Shown here piece after piece: positions 23,627 through 32,434 of a stretch of DNA of 33,746 nt. The stretch spans positions 1-33,746 of the forward strand of contig JAZQQM010000050.1 in NCBI GenBank assembly GCA_045629045.1, read 5' to 3'. Every line of letters begins with the position of its first letter. Within the stretch, counting starts at the first letter, position 1. Origin of the DNA: JAILLW01 sp045629045 (lineage in GTDB: Bacteria > Bacillota > Clostridia > Lachnospirales > Lachnospiraceae). Both the position numbers and the translations under genes were made by a program. Below the pieces are notes generated by a model. It had not been told where the DNA came from. It saw only the letters and a program-made list of their open reading frames with translations, and did not search any database.

Positions 23627-26359
23627 TTATCTTTTGCGACGACGTCTATGCTTTACACTAATTGTAATTCCGCATACAACTGTTGCAATAATTGCAATAA
23701 CCACCATTATCATAAGGCTTATCACAACATTCTTTTTGGTAAATGTGCCCTCATCACCGCCGATATATCCTATAGCATATGACGAAAACTGATTTGTTTC
23801 AATCGTAATGGTCGTAGGATCGTCATCAAGGTCCTGTAAGAAGGAAACAGTAAGATTACCATCCTGTCCCTGATGAGCTCTTATTACGCAGAATGTTCTT
23901 CCGCTTGCCTTAAGTTCCTCGGGAACCTTCATTACTATTCTCATGGGAACCTGCGTTTCGGTAACAATACTTGAAGCCCCCTGATATGTTTTCATCATTA
24001 CAATTTCAAAATACTTACCTACATTAACATTATCTTTTTGAGCAATTCTTGCAATTTCCTTATCATCCTGGGTTTGCAAATCCGTATTGTCAAAAATGTT
24101 CACATTGACAGCGGCGTCATTTCCGCGAAGAATTGTAAGCTTTTCTTCCTTGGTAAACATCTTGTCAACAACTTCCTGTAAATTAGGCATTGAAACAAGA
24201 TTCATAAAGCTGCTGTTCTCTGTTTCGGTCGGGGTCTGCGCATATTCATTATGAACCGTTACCTTAAGATACTGATTACGTGCAGCAAGTTCAAGCAAAC
24301 ACAAATCCTTATCATCATCAATGAATTTTCCTGCCTGTTCTTCAGTTATATTTGCTATCTGAAGTACGCCGGTAAGTTCATCCAAATTGACATACTCGTC
24401 ATTTCCGGTCATTTCCGGTACAACATTGGTTTCTTCATTAATTATGTCGGCTTCTTCCTGGCGGTTATCATATTCTACAGGTTCATTCGTCATGTGACCT
24501 TCTTCATCATTCTTAACTATAGGAAGGGGGGTGGGCTTTGCCGATTTTCCCGGTTCCTCCGTTTGTGTATTCTTATTAATTTTGCCGGTATCAGTAGGCT
24601 TTGGACTAAAGGCTACGGCAATTGAATGGTTTGCGGCAATATTGCTAAATGAGTACGACGATATGGCACCTAACTGCTTACCGTCTACCGCTACTGCCGA
24701 AATAATGTATCCGTTGGCCGGGGCAAAAGTATATACCATGCTGCTGCCTTCGGCTACCTTTGTTAAGCCCGATGGAGATATCTGACCTGAGCCCGTTGCA
24801 ACCGTTGCCGCAATTTCATATGTTTTTACCTGTTTAGGTTCAAAAATGGCAACAAGGACAAAATCACGGTCTACATTTTTGATGGTACAATTGGCATCTG
24901 TACTTATTACCTCATTATTTACCATCCAGCTTACGAATCTGTAGCCTTCAACTGGTTTAGCCGAAATAGCAACATTCGAACCCTTGGAATAATTACCGCT
25001 TCCGCTTACCATTCCCACGTTTGACGGATTAGCCTGAACCTGAACATTAAATATATTCTGACTAAACTTGGCAACGAATTCTCTGTTTGAGGTTATATTC
25101 GTAATATTTATGGTCTTTGAAGATGAAATGAATTTATCATTTTCATACCAGCCCTCAAAAGTATATCCGCTGTTTGCAGTGGCATCCAATGTCATACTGT
25201 CACCGTACTTAACAGAACGTGAATCTGTTACTTTTCCGGCTTTATCATTATTCTTCGTTACCTTTACGTAGCACGCTGTAGACTTAAAATTTGCAACAAG
25301 TGATATGTTCTTCCGTATTCCGGATACTGTATACTGCGGAGAAGTCGAAACTTCCTTACCGTCCATAGTCCAGTTAACAAATTCATATCCGTTATTCGGT
25401 GCCGCATTCACAGTAAGGGAGCCGCCTCTTTTAACTGCACCTCCGCCTACCGTAGTTCCGCCGTTACCCGGATTTGAACAGGTAGTTACAGTATAATTTT
25501 CACTTTCAATATATACGTTAGCGTAGTCCGTGACACTCCTGTCATAAATTGAGCAGGCATAAACGCTTATCATATCGGCGTTTTCGTTATCACCTATCGA
25601 AAGATATCCGTTTTTATCTATTGTGGTACTGACGTCAGTGTTACCAAGTATTGACCATTCAACGGTATAATCGGGAAGAAAATCTCCTTCAACATCGGCC
25701 CAGAAATTTTCAAGGGCTCCACGAGCCATTGTGATTTGTGAAGGATACACCTCAACGGAATAGACAATAGGGTCCGGTTCTGTTAATGTTCCGGATAATG
25801 AAATTGTCACGCCTTGTGAAAAATCAGGATCTTCATCAGAACCGATAAGCAAAGTTGCCGAATAACTTCCGGCATAATAATCGGTATCCATTGAAACATA
25901 AAATTTAAGATTCTCGCCTGCTCCCAGATATAATGAATCCGGTGCATCTACCAAAAATACCTTTTCCGCATCGGACTTGTACCAGGCAAGATTAATGGGA
26001 TTACTTGACATATTGGTAATCGTGATGGGAATGTATTCCAGAGCATAACCGCTCATGGGCACTCTACCGAAACTTACATTATAAGTATCGGCCACGATTG
26101 TATAATCATTGTCATGCCATGTAGGATTCTCGGATTCTCCACCGTCATCTGTTTGCATGAGAGTCGGAGCCGATTCATAGTACGAGGGATCGTCATAATA
26201 ATTATCACCCTCATAGTATTCCGAATAAGATTCATCATAATCTTCTTCTGCCCATGAAACAACCTCCATCTCAAACACCGGGAGCACTATCATTACAAGG
26301 GACAGAATAAGTGCCAAAACTCTTTCAACTCTTCTTTTCATAGTTTTTCGTACACACAA
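23627..26359 (-). CDS. Cell-surface protein with InlB-type repeats and C-terminal anchor
   Basis: About 910 residues. Signal peptide at the start (basic MKRRVERV, hydrophobic core, VVSWA), then an acidic Tyr/Ser/Asp-rich linker. Residues about 90-205 look like an ASH-type immunoglobulin-like domain (ITNMSSNPINLAWY), about 208-288 a second Ig-like domain, and about 290-585 four repeats of the divergent InlB B-repeat kind (GYEFVNWTMDGKEVS, GYTFEGWYENDKFIS, GYRFVSWMVNNEVIS, GYIISAVAVDGKQL). A Thr/Pro/Glu-rich linker and a C-terminal domain of about 230 residues follow. A membrane helix and the basic tail KHRRRRKR end it; there is no LPXTG. The start is unclear: the open frame begins with TTG 26359, its first ATG is 26341, and neither has a ribosome binding site. 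Probably an adhesive or wall-associated surface protein. Confidence 0.75.
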   Translation of the reverse strand: MCVRKTMKRRVERVLALILSLVMIVLPVFEMEVVSWAEEDYDESYSEYYEGDNYYDDPSYYESAPTLMQTDDGGESENPTWHDNDYTIVADTYNVSFGRVPMSGYALEYIPITITNMSSNPINLAWYKSDAEKVFLVDAPDSLYLGAGENLKFYVSMDTDYYAGSYSATLLIGSDEDPDFSQGVTISLSGTLTEPDPIVYSVEVYPSQITMARGALENFWADVEGDFLPDYTVEWSILGNTDVSTTIDKNGYLSIGDNENADMISVYACSIYDRSVTDYANVYIESENYTVTTCSNPGNGGTTVGGGAVKRGGSLTVNAAPNNGYEFVNWTMDGKEVSTSPQYTVSGIRKNISLVANFKSTACYVKVTKNNDKAGKVTDSRSVKYGDSMTLDATANSGYTFEGWYENDKFISSSKTINITNITSNREFVAKFSQNIFNVQVQANPSNVGMVSGSGNYSKGSNVAISAKPVEGYRFVSWMVNNEVISTDANCTIKNVDRDFVLVAIFEPKQVKTYEIAATVATGSGQISPSGLTKVAEGSSMVYTFAPANGYIISAVAVDGKQLGAISSYSFSNIAANHSIAVAFSPKPTDTGKINKNTQTEEPGKSAKPTPLPIVKNDEEGHMTNEPVEYDNRQEEADIINEETNVVPEMTGNDEYVNLDELTGVLQIANITEEQAGKFIDDDKDLCLLELAARNQYLKVTVHNEYAQTPTETENSSFMNLVSMPNLQEVVDKMFTKEEKLTILRGNDAAVNVNIFDNTDLQTQDDKEIARIAQKDNVNVGKYFEIVMMKTYQGASSIVTETQVPMRIVMKVPEELKASGRTFCVIRAHQGQDGNLTVSFLQDLDDDPTTITIETNQFSSYAIGYIGGDEGTFTKKNVVISLMIMVVIAIIATVVCGITISVKHRRRRKR

Positions 26360-26421
26360 TTCTTATTCGGAATTGCATATACATTCCTCCTTTAACACAT
26401 ATAGTTCTATATACATGAAAA

Positions 26422-26441
26422 GCGCCGGTATAACCGACGCC
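26422..26441 (-). terminator. Terminator of upp
   Basis: On the minus strand GCGTCGGTTATACCGGCGCT followed by TTTT: an eight-base stem with one mismatch and a short loop, 18 bases after the upp stop. The T-run is short, so strength is uncertain. Confidence 0.6.
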
Positions 26442-26458
26442 TTATGTCATAGCTTAAA

Positions 26459-27106
26459 TTACTTGGTTCCGAAGATTCTGTCTCCGGCATCACCAAGTCC
26501 GGGACAAATATATGCATCTTCGTTAAGGCAGCGATCAAGATGACCAACATAAATCTGAATGTCGGGATGTGCCTCATGTAATTTCTTAAGTCCTTCAGGC
26601 GCAGCAATGATGCACATGAACTTAATGTTTTTACCGCCGTGCTGCTTGATAAAGTCAACAGCTTCGGATCCGGAACCGCCTGTAGCAAGCATCGGATCAA
26701 GAACCACTATAGTTCTAAGTTCGATGGGTTCAGGCAATTTGCAGTAATATTCATGAGGCTCGTGAGTCTCATGATCTCTGTACAATCCGATATGTCCAAC
26801 CTTTGCAGTAGGGCAAAGACTCAAAATACCGCCTACCATACCAAGACCTGCTCTTAAAATAGGAACGATTGCCAATTTCTTACCTGCAATCATAGGTGTC
26901 ATACATTTCTCAATAGGGGTTTCGATTTCAACATCCTTTAAAGGAAGATCTCTTAATGCCTCGTAACCCATAAGCATTGCGATTTCCTCGATAAGCTTAC
27001 GAAATTCATTTGTTCCCGTATTGGAATCACGCAGCAAACTTATCTTATGCTGAATAAGCGGATGATCAAGAACAAATACATTGTCCATATCTTTGTACTG
27101 GTCCAT
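26459..27106 (-). CDS. upp: Uracil phosphoribosyltransferase
   Basis: 215 residues from ATG 27106 (GAAGG nine bases upstream); the longer open frame adds eleven unlikely residues. Converts uracil and PRPP to UMP in pyrimidine salvage. Seen: the PRPP-binding loop VVLDPMLATGGSGS (about 134-147), PILRAGLGMVGG, and the C-terminal uracil-binding segment GLGDAGDRIFGTK, which is diagnostic for Upp. Length is close to the usual 209. It is transcribed divergently from the uracil permease gene, which fits a joint salvage role: the permease brings uracil in and Upp traps it. The leader between promoter and start carries hairpins that may be regulatory. Confidence 0.96.
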   Translation of the reverse strand: MDQYKDMDNVFVLDHPLIQHKISLLRDSNTGTNEFRKLIEEIAMLMGYEALRDLPLKDVEIETPIEKCMTPMIAGKKLAIVPILRAGLGMVGGILSLCPTAKVGHIGLYRDHETHEPHEYYCKLPEPIELRTIVVLDPMLATGGSGSEAVDFIKQHGGKNIKFMCIIAAPEGLKKLHEAHPDIQIYVGHLDRCLNEDAYICPGLGDAGDRIFGTK

Positions 27107-27132
27107 AAAAAATAACCTTCTTTCTTTAATTG

Positions 27133-27170
27133 GGGACATCCGTCCCGACTATTTTGACAGCCTGTCTGTT
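27133..27170 (-). promoter_or_regulatory. Structured leader of upp with a possible PyrR-binding motif
   Basis: On the minus strand the leader reads AACAGACAGGCTGTC (27170-27156), which resembles the CAGAGAGG core of PyrR-binding loops in Bacillus pyr leaders. It is followed by a hairpin GGGAC-GGAT-GTCCC (27146-27133). No T-run follows the hairpin, so a simple terminator switch is not visible. Weak, suggestive only. Confidence 0.3.
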
Positions 27171-27188
27171 ATTGCGGCCGTCAGCTGT

Positions 27189-27217
27189 ATTTTACCACAA
27201 CTGCCCCTGCACCACAA
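27189..27217 (-). promoter_or_regulatory. Promoter of upp
   Basis: On the minus strand TTGTGG (27217-27212) and TAAAAT (27194-27189), 17-base spacer, with TGG before the -10 (extended). About 83 bases upstream of the start codon. Confidence 0.5.
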
Positions 27218-27259
27218 GGGCATTTCCACACTATATATTGTGGTCGCTTTTAATTTATC

Positions 27260-27289
27260 TTTACAAACATATACTATATATGGTATATT
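27260..27289 (+). promoter_or_regulatory. Promoter of the uracil permease gene
   Basis: TTTACA (27260-27265) and TATATT (27284-27289), 18-base spacer, extended -10 (TGG). About 79 bases before the start codon. The leader has a small hairpin TGCGT-TTCT-ACGCA (27317-27330). Confidence 0.55.
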
Positions 27290-27367
27290 AGTCAAGGTTT
27301 AAAAATATATACCAGTCTGCGTTTCTACGCACAAAAACATTTAACAATTCTTAGGAGGGTTGCATTC

Positions 27368-28714
27368 ATGAAACTTACTTATCAAGTCGAAGACAAGCCC
27401 GCTTTCGCGCAGGTTATCGTCTTCGCATTCCAGCAGCTTCTTGCAATATTAGCTGCAACAATCGCCGTTCCTGCCATTATCGGCAACGGAATGTCAGCAT
27501 CAGCCGCACTCTTTGGTGCAGGTGTCGGAACTATTGTTTACCTATTATTTACTAAATTTAAGAGCCCTGTATTCTTAGGTTCATCCTTTGCATTTATAAG
27601 ATCTATGTTAGCAGCTTTTGCAGGCGGTGTATCTGCTTCTTTAGGATACTTTGGATTAATCATCGGTGCCGCTTTTGCAGGTCTTGTATATGTAGTACTC
27701 GCTATCATAGTTAAGTTTGCAGGCGTTAACTGGATTAACAAGCTTATGCCCGCAGTTGTTATCGGACCTACAGTTGCCATTATCGGACTTTCCCTTGCGG
27801 GAAATGCTGTTTTAGATCTTACAACAGGCCGTGTACTTGACGCTGAAGGAAATCAGCTTGCTTCTCCTTATATATGTCTTGTTTGCGGACTTGTTACATT
27901 ATTTGTAACAATGATTTGCTCTGTATATGGCAAAAAGATGCTTAAGATGATTCCTTTCATCATCGGTATCGCTGCAGGATATCTTTTCGCAGCTATCCTT
28001 ACGGTTTACGGCGCAAATGCAGGTATTCCCGAACTTCAGATTATTGACTTTAGCGCATTTGCAAATATGCAGTGGTATCCTTCATTCACTTTTATGACAG
28101 CATTCGGAAGTGCATATGAATTCGGTAAAGTCGGTTCTATGGCCGCATATGTCGGAACAATCGCTGTTGCATATGTTCCTGTTGCATTCGTAGTATTTGC
28201 AGAGCACATTGCAGACCACAAAAACCTTTCTTCTATTATCGAAAAAGACTTGCTTGAAGATCCCGGTCTTCACAGAACACTTCTCGGTGACGGCGTAGGT
28301 TCTATGGTCGGTGCATTCTTCGGCGGATGCCCCAACACAACATACGGTGAATCGGTTGGTTGTGTTGCCATTTCCGGAAATGCTTCAATAATCACAATCT
28401 TCGTTACGGCAAGCCTTGCTATCGTTGCTTCATTCATCGCACCTTTTGTTACATTCCTTGCAACAATTCCTAACTGCGTAATGGGTGGTGTTTGTGTAGC
28501 ATTATACGGATTCATCGCTGTTTCAGGTCTTAAGATGATTCAGAATGTTGACCTTAACGATAACAAGAACCTCTTCGTTGTATCGGTTATCCTTATTACG
28601 GGAATCGGTAGCTTATCAGTAAGCTTCGGAGCTGTTACAATCACAGAAGTTGCTTGTGCACTTATCCTTGGAATTATCACCAACTTAGTACTTAAGGGTG
28701 CTAAATCAGAATAA
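27368..28714 (+). CDS. uraA: Uracil permease (NCS2 family)
   Basis: 448 residues with 12-14 membrane segments of the nucleobase:cation symporter-2 fold. Seen: N-terminal AFQQLLAILAATIAVPAIIG (half-helix region), FAEHIADHKNLS with Glu279 and GDGVGSMVGAFFGGCPNTTYGES with Glu328, matching the two glutamates that bind uracil in E. coli UraA (Glu241 and Glu290). The AEHIGDH-type motif favours uracil over purines. Imports uracil with a proton. Ribosome binding site AGGAGG lies nine bases before ATG 27368. Divergent from upp, so transport and salvage sit together; an intrinsic terminator follows. Xanthine or other nucleobases are less likely. Confidence 0.9.
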   Translation: MKLTYQVEDKPAFAQVIVFAFQQLLAILAATIAVPAIIGNGMSASAALFGAGVGTIVYLLFTKFKSPVFLGSSFAFIRSMLAAFAGGVSASLGYFGLIIGAAFAGLVYVVLAIIVKFAGVNWINKLMPAVVIGPTVAIIGLSLAGNAVLDLTTGRVLDAEGNQLASPYICLVCGLVTLFVTMICSVYGKKMLKMIPFIIGIAAGYLFAAILTVYGANAGIPELQIIDFSAFANMQWYPSFTFMTAFGSAYEFGKVGSMAAYVGTIAVAYVPVAFVVFAEHIADHKNLSSIIEKDLLEDPGLHRTLLGDGVGSMVGAFFGGCPNTTYGESVGCVAISGNASIITIFVTASLAIVASFIAPFVTFLATIPNCVMGGVCVALYGFIAVSGLKMIQNVDLNDNKNLFVVSVILITGIGSLSVSFGAVTITEVACALILGIITNLVLKGAKSE

Positions 28715-28752
28715 ATGTTAATAGATTAGCTGCGTCCTACACGCAACATGTC

Positions 28753-28790
28753 AAAGACCCGAACTTGGAATTTCAAGTCCGGGTCTTTTT
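28753..28790 (+). terminator. Intrinsic terminator of the uracil permease gene
   Basis: AAAGACCCGAACTTG pairs with CAAGTCCGGGTCTTT (one mismatch) around a six-base loop, followed by a T-run ending in TTTTT. Thirty-eight bases after the stop codon. Confidence 0.88.
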
Positions 28791-28934
28791 ATTTATATTG
28801 TTCGTAAACAACTCAGTTTCTTTTTGTAATGTTGTGTATTTCTTTACACATTATCTATATCGGAAATAATGTAAAATACTTAACACTTATTCACAATATT
28901 ATGTATACTTTTTCTCACGATGTGGAATATATTG

Positions 28935-28956
28935 TATATTTTTGTACAAAAATATA
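28935..28956 (-). terminator. AT-rich palindrome directly after the flagellin gene, possible terminator
   Basis: A perfect 22-base palindrome (half-site TATATTTTTGT) beginning one base after the flagellin stop. It has no GC-rich stem, so it may be a weak terminator or a 3' stabilising hairpin. Confidence 0.4.
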
Positions 28957-28957
28957 A

Positions 28958-30328
28958 TTATCTCAAAAGCGATAATACTCCGTCATTACTCTGATTTGCC
29001 GTAGCCATCATTGCCTGTCCGGCCTGTATAAGCACATTGTTATTGGCAAACTGAACCATCATTGTTGCCATATCCGTATCGCGTATCTGGCTTTCTGCCG
29101 AAGTTGTATTCTCAACCACGTTATCCAGATTATTTATTGTGTGCTCCATTCTATTCTGGTACGCACCCATTCTGCTTCGTTCGGTACTTACATATTCCTT
29201 AGCTTTCTTAAAAGCGGTAATTGCGCTATCAGCTCCCGGTATGGTCGACACATCGCAGCTGTCGATTTTGAGCACTCGGCAACTGATTGACGGTAGCTGA
29301 ATGTCTATGTGTCGATTTGCTTCCGCATCCGCCTGAATGAAAATATCAACCGGGCGGTTCGTCGGCACCTGATCTTCCGCATAGGCTACACCTTTACCGG
29401 CAAGTCCCTGTCCGGGGAAAACAGTTGATGGCGAAGAGTTGGAAGGTGCGTATTGTTGTCTGTTCTCATATACAATCAGTTTTGAGTGATTGTTGGGATC
29501 TTTGGCAAGAGACGTATAATGATTGTTAGGTCTTGACCCTGTCGCTGCCAGAATCCTGTCAACAAGTTCCTCGCCGGAATTAACTCCGTCAAGACTGACT
29601 TCATAAATGTAATGATTACCACTTGTTCTGTTCTGCGCTGTACCTTCAACAAACTTAATACTGTAATGATTATCGCAGGTGCAGCAGGTTGTATAAAAGC
29701 CTGTATCAGACTGCTTTAAATCATTAAGTTTACTCGGATTGGAATCAATTTCAGAAAAATCAAACGTCATTCCCAAATAATTGGTTCCTTCAACCGATAC
29801 TGTATCCGACAATTTACCTGCACCTATAGAAGTGTTTTCACTGGGAATTGCCCAAGCAGGCATGCCGCCGATAACTGCCGCTCCGCCTGAAGATGCCTCA
29901 GCTTCAACATCCTTACCCTTTAATATTTGTATCTCATTAAATGTTACTTTTTCCTTAATATCATCAATTTCTTCTTTGATTGCATCTATCTCGGATTGTA
30001 TATAGCCTCTGTCCACATCTGTTAATGTACCGTTTGCAGCTTTAACGCTAAGCTCCGTACATCTGTCAAGCATCTCATGAATTTCCGCCATAGCGCCGTC
30101 TGCCGTCTGCACAAGAGAAATTCCATCCTGACAGTTAAGACTGGCCTGGGTAAGTCCTCTTATCTGGCGACGCATTTTTTCGGAAATGGACAATCCTGCC
30201 GCATCATCAGCCGCACGATTAATCTTATATCCGGAAGATAATTTTTCAGTTATCGATTCCTGGGTTTTAGTCGTGATACCAAACATTCTGTTGGCATTCA
30301 TAGATTGTAGATTGTGTTTAACTACCAT
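28958..30328 (-). CDS. fliC: Flagellin with cysteine-containing middle domain
   Basis: 456 residues. The conserved ends are clear: N-terminal D0/D1 with SMNANRMFGI, KLSSGYKINRAADDAAGLSIS and ELSVKAANGT, and C-terminal D1/D0 with SRMGAYQNRMEHTINNL, ESQIRDTDMA and the LSLLR end. The middle region (about 140-360) is variable and forms the outer face of the filament; it contains GFYTTCCTCDNHYSIKF (Cys215, 216 and 218) and two more cysteines at 350 and 358, with others at 66 and 90. Cysteines are rare in flagellins; I recall the CCTC motif from Lachnospiraceae flagellins. Ribosome binding site AGGAG lies seven bases before ATG 30328, and a sigma-28-type promoter is upstream. Other flagellar genes are not in the window. 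Confidence 0.94.
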   Translation of the reverse strand: MVVKHNLQSMNANRMFGITTKTQESITEKLSSGYKINRAADDAAGLSISEKMRRQIRGLTQASLNCQDGISLVQTADGAMAEIHEMLDRCTELSVKAANGTLTDVDRGYIQSEIDAIKEEIDDIKEKVTFNEIQILKGKDVEAEASSGGAAVIGGMPAWAIPSENTSIGAGKLSDTVSVEGTNYLGMTFDFSEIDSNPSKLNDLKQSDTGFYTTCCTCDNHYSIKFVEGTAQNRTSGNHYIYEVSLDGVNSGEELVDRILAATGSRPNNHYTSLAKDPNNHSKLIVYENRQQYAPSNSSPSTVFPGQGLAGKGVAYAEDQVPTNRPVDIFIQADAEANRHIDIQLPSISCRVLKIDSCDVSTIPGADSAITAFKKAKEYVSTERSRMGAYQNRMEHTINNLDNVVENTTSAESQIRDTDMATMMVQFANNNVLIQAGQAMMATANQSNDGVLSLLR

Positions 30329-30358
30329 TACCGACTCCTATTCTATAACACAAAAACT

Positions 30359-30385
30359 ATATCGTCGCATAGCTACTGTTTCTTA
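30359..30385 (-). promoter_or_regulatory. Sigma-28 (FliA/SigD-type) promoter of flagellin
   Basis: On the minus strand TAAG (30385-30382), a 15-base spacer and GACGATAT (30366-30359), against a consensus of TAAA-N15-GCCGATAT. Eleven of twelve-position agreement is not reached but the core is good (10 of 12). It lies 31 bases before the start codon, as usual for flagellin genes. Confidence 0.72.
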
Positions 30386-30581
30386 ATAGCTTTATTCAAT
30401 ATTTAGTATTTTTTTTACGAAAAATCGAATATATAGTACCGTTATGGTCGTGTTTTCAAATATGTTTTTTGCTAAAACCACTTATATTTCCACGCAAAAT
30501 GTGATAATTTAATTTACGATACAAGGTGATTAATACAATCATCGGATTTGAATTAAGTTAATTAACGGAGACATACCTTTA

Positions 30582-31394
30582 ATGAAAGAAAAATCTACAG
30601 CAATTGTAATCTCACAGGCAATGATTTCACCGGGAATCTATGATTTATGGCTTAGAACCGACCTTGCCAAGTTCGCTCACAGCGGACAATTTGTCGGTGT
30701 ATATCCCAAAAATAAATCCACTCTGCTTCCAAGACCAATAAGCATATGCGAAGTTGCAGATGATTTTAGCGCATTAAGACTCGTTTACAGGGTAGCCGGC
30801 AAGGGAACCGATGAATTTTCCACTCTTAAAGAGGGCGATGAAGTTCAACTTCTCGGAGTTCTCGGTAACGGATATGAATTTACCGAGATTTTCGGCGAGG
30901 ATTTATCCAATGCTTCAAATGTTGTTTTGATGGGTGGCGGTATTGGATTACCACCAATGCTTGAACTTGCCAAAGAACTTAAGGCTCACGGAATAGAATC
31001 AACTGTTATTGCAGGTTATCGTGATAACAACATTATGCTAAATCTAGATTTAGCGAAGTACGCAGCCCTTGAAATTGCTACAGAAGACGGTTCTGTAGGC
31101 ATCAAAGGAAATGTTCTTGATGTGGTTAAGGCCAAGGGGATTAAAACAGATGTTATCATGGCATGCGGTCCGATGCCCATGCTAAGAGCCATCAAAAAGT
31201 ATGCCGAAAGCGAAAAAAATAACGGTCATAATGTACGTGCTTTTATATCTTTGGAAGAAAGAATGGCCTGTGGCGTAGGTGCATGTTTAGGTTGTGTATG
31301 CAAAACCACCAAAAAGGACGGTCATTCACATGTCAACAATGCAAGAATCTGTACAGACGGCCCTGTATTTAACAGTGAAGATGTGGATATATAA
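30582..31394 (+). CDS. pyrK: Dihydroorotate dehydrogenase electron transfer subunit
   Basis: 270 residues. Carries electrons from PyrD to NAD via FAD and a [2Fe-2S] cluster. Seen: FAD-binding LLPRPISICE (48-57), NAD-binding GGGIGLPP (118-125), CGPMPM (195-200), and cluster ligands Cys230, Cys235, Cys238 (ACGVGACLGC) and Cys257 near the C-terminus (RICTDGPVF). Length fits PyrK (250-270). The start ATG 30582 has only a distant GGAG. A possible extended -10 (TGT plus GATAAT, 30503-30508) lies upstream. pyrD follows after 74 bases, the usual pair for the class 1B enzyme. Confidence 0.95.
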   Translation: MKEKSTAIVISQAMISPGIYDLWLRTDLAKFAHSGQFVGVYPKNKSTLLPRPISICEVADDFSALRLVYRVAGKGTDEFSTLKEGDEVQLLGVLGNGYEFTEIFGEDLSNASNVVLMGGGIGLPPMLELAKELKAHGIESTVIAGYRDNNIMLNLDLAKYAALEIATEDGSVGIKGNVLDVVKAKGIKTDVIMACGPMPMLRAIKKYAESEKNNGHNVRAFISLEERMACGVGACLGCVCKTTKKDGHSHVNNARICTDGPVFNSEDVDI

Positions 31395-31468
31395 TCTGTT
31401 GATTAAAATTGCTTGGTAAAAACCGTTTGATTAGAATTATTTGATAGAAATAGGAGAATTCTCGACAC

Positions 31469-32371
31469 ATGAATACTAAAGTTAAAATAGCCGGAATAAC
31501 CTTCAATAATCCCGTAACTACAGGATCCGGAACTTTCGGTTCCGGAATGGAATATGGTGAATTCGTAGATTTAAATAAACTTGGTGCGGTAACAACAAAA
31601 GGTGTTGCCAACATACCATGGCCGGGAAATCCCACCCCCAGAGTAACGGAAGTTTATGGCGGAATGCTTAATGCAATAGGTCTTCAAAATCCCGGAATTG
31701 AAGTGTTTTGTGAACGTGATATCCCGTTCTTAAAAAAATACGATACCAGGATAATAGTTAATGTATGCGGTAAATCAATCGAAGATTATGTCGAAGTGGT
31801 AGAACGATTAAGCAACGAGCCTGTGGATATGCTCGAAATCAACGTATCCTGCCCCAACGTTAAGGAAGGTGCCATAGCTTTTGGTCAGAATCCCGAAGCG
31901 CTAAGCAAGATAACAAAAGAGATTAAAGCCCATGCCAAACAGCCCGTCATAATGAAATTAAGTCCCAACGTAACAGACATAGCCCTTATGGCCAAAACTG
32001 CCGAAGATGCAGGTGCAGATGCAATTTCATTGATTAATACGATTACAGGCATGAAAATAGATATTAACAGACGTTGCTTTGCACTTGCCAATAAAACAGG
32101 CGGCATGTCAGGCCCTGCCATAAAACCCATTGCAGTAAGAATGGTCTATCAGTGCGCACAGGCCGTTAATATTCCGATTATAGGAATGGGCGGTATCGCA
32201 ACTGCCGAAGATGCTATTGAATTCATGATGGCCGGTGCCACCATGGTTTCGGTAGGTGCCATGAATTTCGTTAACCCCTACTCTACTGTTGAAATCATAG
32301 ACGGCATCGAGAAATTCCTTCAAAAGAACAATATCGAAGATATAAACGAAATAATAGGATGTGTTAAATAA
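31469..32371 (+). CDS. pyrD: Dihydroorotate dehydrogenase, class 1B catalytic subunit
   Basis: 300 residues. Oxidises dihydroorotate to orotate in pyrimidine synthesis, using FMN and passing electrons to PyrK. Seen: N-terminal substrate region TTGSGTFGSG, NAIGLQNPG, the catalytic Cys128 in EINVSCPNVKEG (Cys rather than Ser marks class 1), and the phosphate-binding PIIGMGGIATAEDA with GATMVSVG. Length matches the family. AGGAG lies about 12 bases before ATG 31469, inside a GAGAATTCTC palindrome. Together with the adjacent pyrK and nearby upp and uracil permease, the window covers part of both new synthesis and salvage of UMP. Confidence 0.96.
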   Translation: MNTKVKIAGITFNNPVTTGSGTFGSGMEYGEFVDLNKLGAVTTKGVANIPWPGNPTPRVTEVYGGMLNAIGLQNPGIEVFCERDIPFLKKYDTRIIVNVCGKSIEDYVEVVERLSNEPVDMLEINVSCPNVKEGAIAFGQNPEALSKITKEIKAHAKQPVIMKLSPNVTDIALMAKTAEDAGADAISLINTITGMKIDINRRCFALANKTGGMSGPAIKPIAVRMVYQCAQAVNIPIIGMGGIATAEDAIEFMMAGATMVSVGAMNFVNPYSTVEIIDGIEKFLQKNNIEDINEIIGCVK

Positions 32372-32434
32372 ATCCTTAAAAATGCAATCACGAAAATACA
32401 ATTCCGTTTTATGAAAATATATAAGGATGGAAAT

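Noticed and set aside
27290..27360. Possible riboswitch in the uracil permease leader
   Set aside because: Only one small hairpin and no terminator or conserved riboswitch core visible in about 70 bases.
31453..31465. GAGAATTCTC palindrome at the pyrD ribosome binding site
   Set aside because: Only ten bases; such palindromes are common and no switch partner is seen.
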